A stretch of 64,000 nt of DNA from Paraconexibacter algicola (GTDB lineage Bacteria; Actinomycetota; Thermoleophilia; Solirubrobacterales; Solirubrobacteraceae): contig NZ_PYYB01000001.1 in assembly GCF_003044185.1 (NCBI RefSeq), positions 1,612,001-1,676,000 of the forward strand. Direction: 5' to 3'. Numbering within the stretch: the first letter of the stretch is position 1; the number at the start of each line of letters is the position of its first letter. Shown one piece after another: positions 61,893-64,000 of this stretch. The notes under the pieces were generated by a model that was not told the DNA's origin, made no database searches, and worked only from the letters and a program-made list of their open reading frames with translations. The position numbers were made by a program, and so were the translations under genes.

Positions 61893-62639
61893 TCAGGGTC
61901 CCGGCGGCGGCTCGTCGCCGTCGGGCAGGATCTCCGCCAGCGCCTCCTCGGCGCGCCGCTGCATCGCCAGGCGGAACGCGGCGTTCACCGCGCTCGTCGC
62001 CCACGGCCGCATCGTGTCGACCGCGGCGGTCACCTGCGCCAGCGCGGCGGCCCGATCGCCCCCACCGTCGGCCAGCGCCGGCCCGGAGACGTTGCGCGTG
62101 AAGAGGTCGGCGAACACGACCGCCAGCGCGTCGAGGTGGTGGTTCAGCTGCTCGAGGACCGACACCGCCTCCTCGAACGACACGCCGAGCGCGGCGAGCT
62201 GCATCCCGTGGGCGCGCAGCGTCGGGCTCATCACGACGATGCGACCGTCGTCCTCCAGACGCAGGAACCCGGTGGCGATCGAGCGCTGCACGAGCTCCGG
62301 GGTGACCTGGTCGCCCCACACGTCGCTGACGTCCTGCGGGGAGAGCACGAGTGGCGACTCCTCGAGCAGCCCGTGCATCAGCGTGTCGGCGAACGCGCGC
62401 AACTCGCGCGGGTCGATCCCCTCGCCCCAGCGCAGCAGCCGCTCGATCGCCGGCAGGCCGATGCCCTGCTCGCGCAGGTCGCGCACGAGCTCGAGGCGGG
62501 CGACGTGCGCGTCGTCGTACAGGGCGACGCGCCCGGAGCGCTCGGGCGCGTCGATGAGCCCCTGCGCCTGGTAGGCGCGGATGTTCCGCACGGTCACGCC
62601 GACCTGCGCGGAGAGCTCCTCGATCGTGAGCGGGGCCAC
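61893..62639 (-). CDS. MerR-family transcriptional regulator
   Basis: A 248-residue regulator. The N-terminal MerR winged helix reads LTIEELSAQVGVTVRNIRAY, QAQGLIDAPERSGRVALYDD and ARLELVRDLREQGIGLPAIE. The C-terminal 170 residues are a helical domain without recognised ligand motifs. GTG 62639 has TATCGT 6 nt upstream (leaderless). It lies convergent to the P450 gene, whose promoter carries a large dyad that it may recognise. No cysteine cluster for metal sensing is seen, so it probably senses an organic molecule. Confidence 0.87.
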   Translation of the reverse strand: MAPLTIEELSAQVGVTVRNIRAYQAQGLIDAPERSGRVALYDDAHVARLELVRDLREQGIGLPAIERLLRWGEGIDPRELRAFADTLMHGLLEESPLVLSPQDVSDVWGDQVTPELVQRSIATGFLRLEDDGRIVVMSPTLRAHGMQLAALGVSFEEAVSVLEQLNHHLDALAVVFADLFTRNVSGPALADGGGDRAAALAQVTAAVDTMRPWATSAVNAAFRLAMQRRAEEALAEILPDGDEPPPGP

Positions 62640-62645
62640 CCGCCC

Positions 62646-62651
62646 ACGATA
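62646..62651 (-). promoter_or_regulatory. -10 box of a leaderless promoter
   Basis: TATCGT on the minus strand ends 6 nt before the MerR GTG at 62639. It lies just after the stop codon of the GFA-family gene (62656-62658). Confidence 0.45.
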
Positions 62652-62655
62652 GACC

Positions 62656-63084
62656 TCAGGTCGGGAGGCCCGTCGCGAACTCGCCGCGCTCCTCGCCCGT
62701 GGTCACCCACGGGTGGCGCCGCTCGCACCACAGCTCCATCTCCGGCGCCAGCCACGAGCGGTCGTCGAGCGTGCCGGCCTTGAGGGCGATCATCCCGCCC
62801 ATCTCCGCGAGCGTCGTGTAGATCGGGGAGCCGCAGTTTCCGCAGAACACGCGGTCGCGGACCTCGCCGGTCTCCTGGCCGGTGGTGTTGAACGTCCGCA
62901 GAGTCGAGGAGTCCTCGACCCGGAACGCGTCCGCGTCGATGACGACGTTCAGCGAGAACGGCGCGCCGCTCTGGCGCTGGCAGTCGTCGCAGTGGCAGAG
63001 GGCCACGGCGGCGGGTTCGGCGCCGGGGGCGGCGTAGCGGACGGCGCCGCAGAGGCAGCCGCCGACGATGCTGGGATCGGTCAT
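62656..63084 (-). CDS. GFA-family (Mss4-like) zinc protein
   Basis: A 142-residue protein of the GFA/CENP-V fold, named for glutathione-dependent formaldehyde-activating enzyme. Zinc-binding cysteines are in GGCLCGAVRY, CHCDDCQRQSG and FCGNCGSPIY. The family's true activity is mostly unknown; some bind thiol adducts. The ATG at 63084 has GAGG upstream; the frame is open further upstream but without family sequence. It lies before the MerR gene on the same strand. Confidence 0.88.
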   Translation of the reverse strand: MTDPSIVGGCLCGAVRYAAPGAEPAAVALCHCDDCQRQSGAPFSLNVVIDADAFRVEDSSTLRTFNTTGQETGEVRDRVFCGNCGSPIYTTLAEMGGMIALKAGTLDDRSWLAPEMELWCERRHPWVTTGEERGEFATGLPT

Positions 63085-63283
63085 GGGGCGAGCCTCGCCG
63101 CGGGGCGCCGCGGATGCAACCGTCGCGTCCCCCGGCCGGGGGGTGAAGATCGGCCCGTCGGGCGACACGCGGCGCCACCGCCGTCCCCCCGAACCGGGGG
63201 AATCGGCGCGTCGGCGCGCCTGCTCATCCGCGCGGGAGAGGATCAGCGCCCGAGGGGATGATGCCGACCCGCGCCCTGGCCCG

Positions 63284-63289
63284 TACCGT
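63284..63289 (+). promoter_or_regulatory. -10 box of a leaderless promoter
   Basis: TACCGT is followed by 7 nt and then the ATG of the acyl-CoA dehydrogenase gene at 63297; there is no ribosome site. Confidence 0.45.
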
Positions 63290-63296
63290 GCACGAC

Positions 63297-64000
63297 ATGG
63301 CCACCACCCTGCCCGCATCGCCCGACGAGCTCACCGACGAGCAGCGCGAGATCCGCGATCTCGCCAAGCGCTTCAGCGACGAGGTCGTCGCGCCCCAGGC
63401 CAAGCAGTGGGACCGCGACCACACGTTCCCCGTCGACGTCGTCCGGCAGCTCGGCGAGCTCGGTCTCATGGGCGTCTGCATCCCGGAGGAGCACGGTGGT
63501 GCGGGCTCGGACTACCTGAGCTACGCGCTGGTGCTCGAGGAGCTCTCCCGCGGCGACGCCGGGCTCGGCACGACGATGGCCGTGCACTCCGGTGCGGGCA
63601 CGATGCCGATCCTCCTCAACGGCACCGCCGACCAGGTCGCCCGCCTCGTGCGGCCGCTGGCGGAGGGCACCGAGCTCGCCGCGTTCGCGCTCACCGAGGC
63701 GGAGTCCGGCTCCGACGCCAGCGCGATGCGCTCGAAGGTCGTCGAGGGCGGCGCCGACCTGCACGTGCGGATCGACGGCACGAAGCAGTGGATCACCAAC
63801 GGCACCTACGCCCAGACCTTCACGGTCTTCGCCAAGGACCCGGAGGCGCGTGACAAGCCCAGCGCGTTCGTCGTGCGCCACGACGCCGAGGGCTTCTCGA
63901 TCAGCCGCGAGGAGGAGAAGCTCGGCCAGCACTCCTCCAACACCGCGGACCTGCTGCTCGAGCGCGTCCCGGCCGAGCGGCTCGGGCCTCCCGGCGCGGG
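63297..64000 (+). CDS. Acyl-CoA dehydrogenase (cut by the window end)
   Basis: The first 234 residues of an acyl-CoA dehydrogenase. The N-terminal helical domain (LTDEQREIRDLAKRFSDEVV, GLMGVCIPEEHGGAGSDYLS) is followed by the FAD/substrate loop AFALTEAESGSDASAMRSKV and GTKQWITNGTYAQTFTVFAK. The sequence stops at LGPPGAG before the C-terminal domain with the catalytic Glu. It is not the close paralogue of 38934. The ATG at 63297 lies 7 nt behind a TACCGT box, so the transcript is probably leaderless. Confidence 0.9.
   Translation, partial: MATTLPASPDELTDEQREIRDLAKRFSDEVVAPQAKQWDRDHTFPVDVVRQLGELGLMGVCIPEEHGGAGSDYLSYALVLEELSRGDAGLGTTMAVHSGAGTMPILLNGTADQVARLVRPLAEGTELAAFALTEAESGSDASAMRSKVVEGGADLHVRIDGTKQWITNGTYAQTFTVFAKDPEARDKPSAFVVRHDAEGFSISREEEKLGQHSSNTADLLLERVPAERLGPPGA

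Overview
The window is very GC-rich with strongly G/C-ending codons and dense operons joined by ATGA/GTGA overlaps. It carries a six-gene Mce lipid-import operon with two YrbE permeases, F420-type luciferase-like oxidoreductase and P450 genes, and many start codons placed 6-8 nt behind a TAnnnT -10 box. This points to a high-GC actinobacterium. The several GAF-LuxR regulators and the Mce arrangement suggest the Thermoleophilia/Solirubrobacterales side, but that placement is inference. No rRNA, tRNA or CRISPR array was seen.

Region by region. (1) 0-8 kb: a zinc alcohol dehydrogenase, a membrane protein of unknown role, a degenerate ABC ATPase, two divergent GAF-LuxR regulators, two SCP2 sterol-carrier-like proteins and an orphan diiron-monooxygenase small-subunit homologue. 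(2) 8-24.6 kb: a complete Mce transport operon (ATPase, YrbE1, YrbE2, six MCE proteins, an RND/MMPL protein) that runs on into four uncharacterised genes. (3) 24.6-25.5 kb: a scar of an IS21-family element with broken istA/istB ends. (4) 25.5-40 kb: an oxidation island. It holds TetR, P450, GMC oxidoreductase and GAF-LuxR genes, then a prmABCD-like soluble diiron monooxygenase, SCP2, a second GMC oxidoreductase, acyl-CoA synthetase, a PECR-like SDR and acyl-CoA dehydrogenase. The logical path is C-H hydroxylation, alcohol oxidation, CoA activation and then entry into beta-oxidation. (5) 40-53 kb: three operons that share a CACCG-NN-CGGTG operator. These are thioesterase/BtrH-like/transglutaminase-like/thioesterase; ferredoxin plus CYP153-like P450; and BtrH-like/MFS/metallo-beta-lactamase. 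They lie among an MMPL exporter and two paralogous TetR regulators. Two decayed pieces of a second metallo-beta-lactamase gene flank the ferredoxin-P450 pair. (6) 53-64 kb: MFS exporter plus luciferase-like oxidoreductase divergent from a TetR, then aldehyde dehydrogenase, CaiB-type CoA transferase, a fourth GAF-LuxR, a third P450 with a large dyad in its promoter, a MerR regulator, a GFA-family protein and the start of an acyl-CoA dehydrogenase.

Taken together the window looks like a catabolic block for hydrophobic compounds (alkanes, terpenoids, sterols or similar). It combines import (Mce), intracellular carriage (SCP2), oxygenation (diiron monooxygenase, three P450s), oxidation to acids, CoA chemistry and efflux, governed by GAF-LuxR, TetR and MerR regulators. 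The least explained part is the 40-53 kb regulon built around two BtrH-like proteins.
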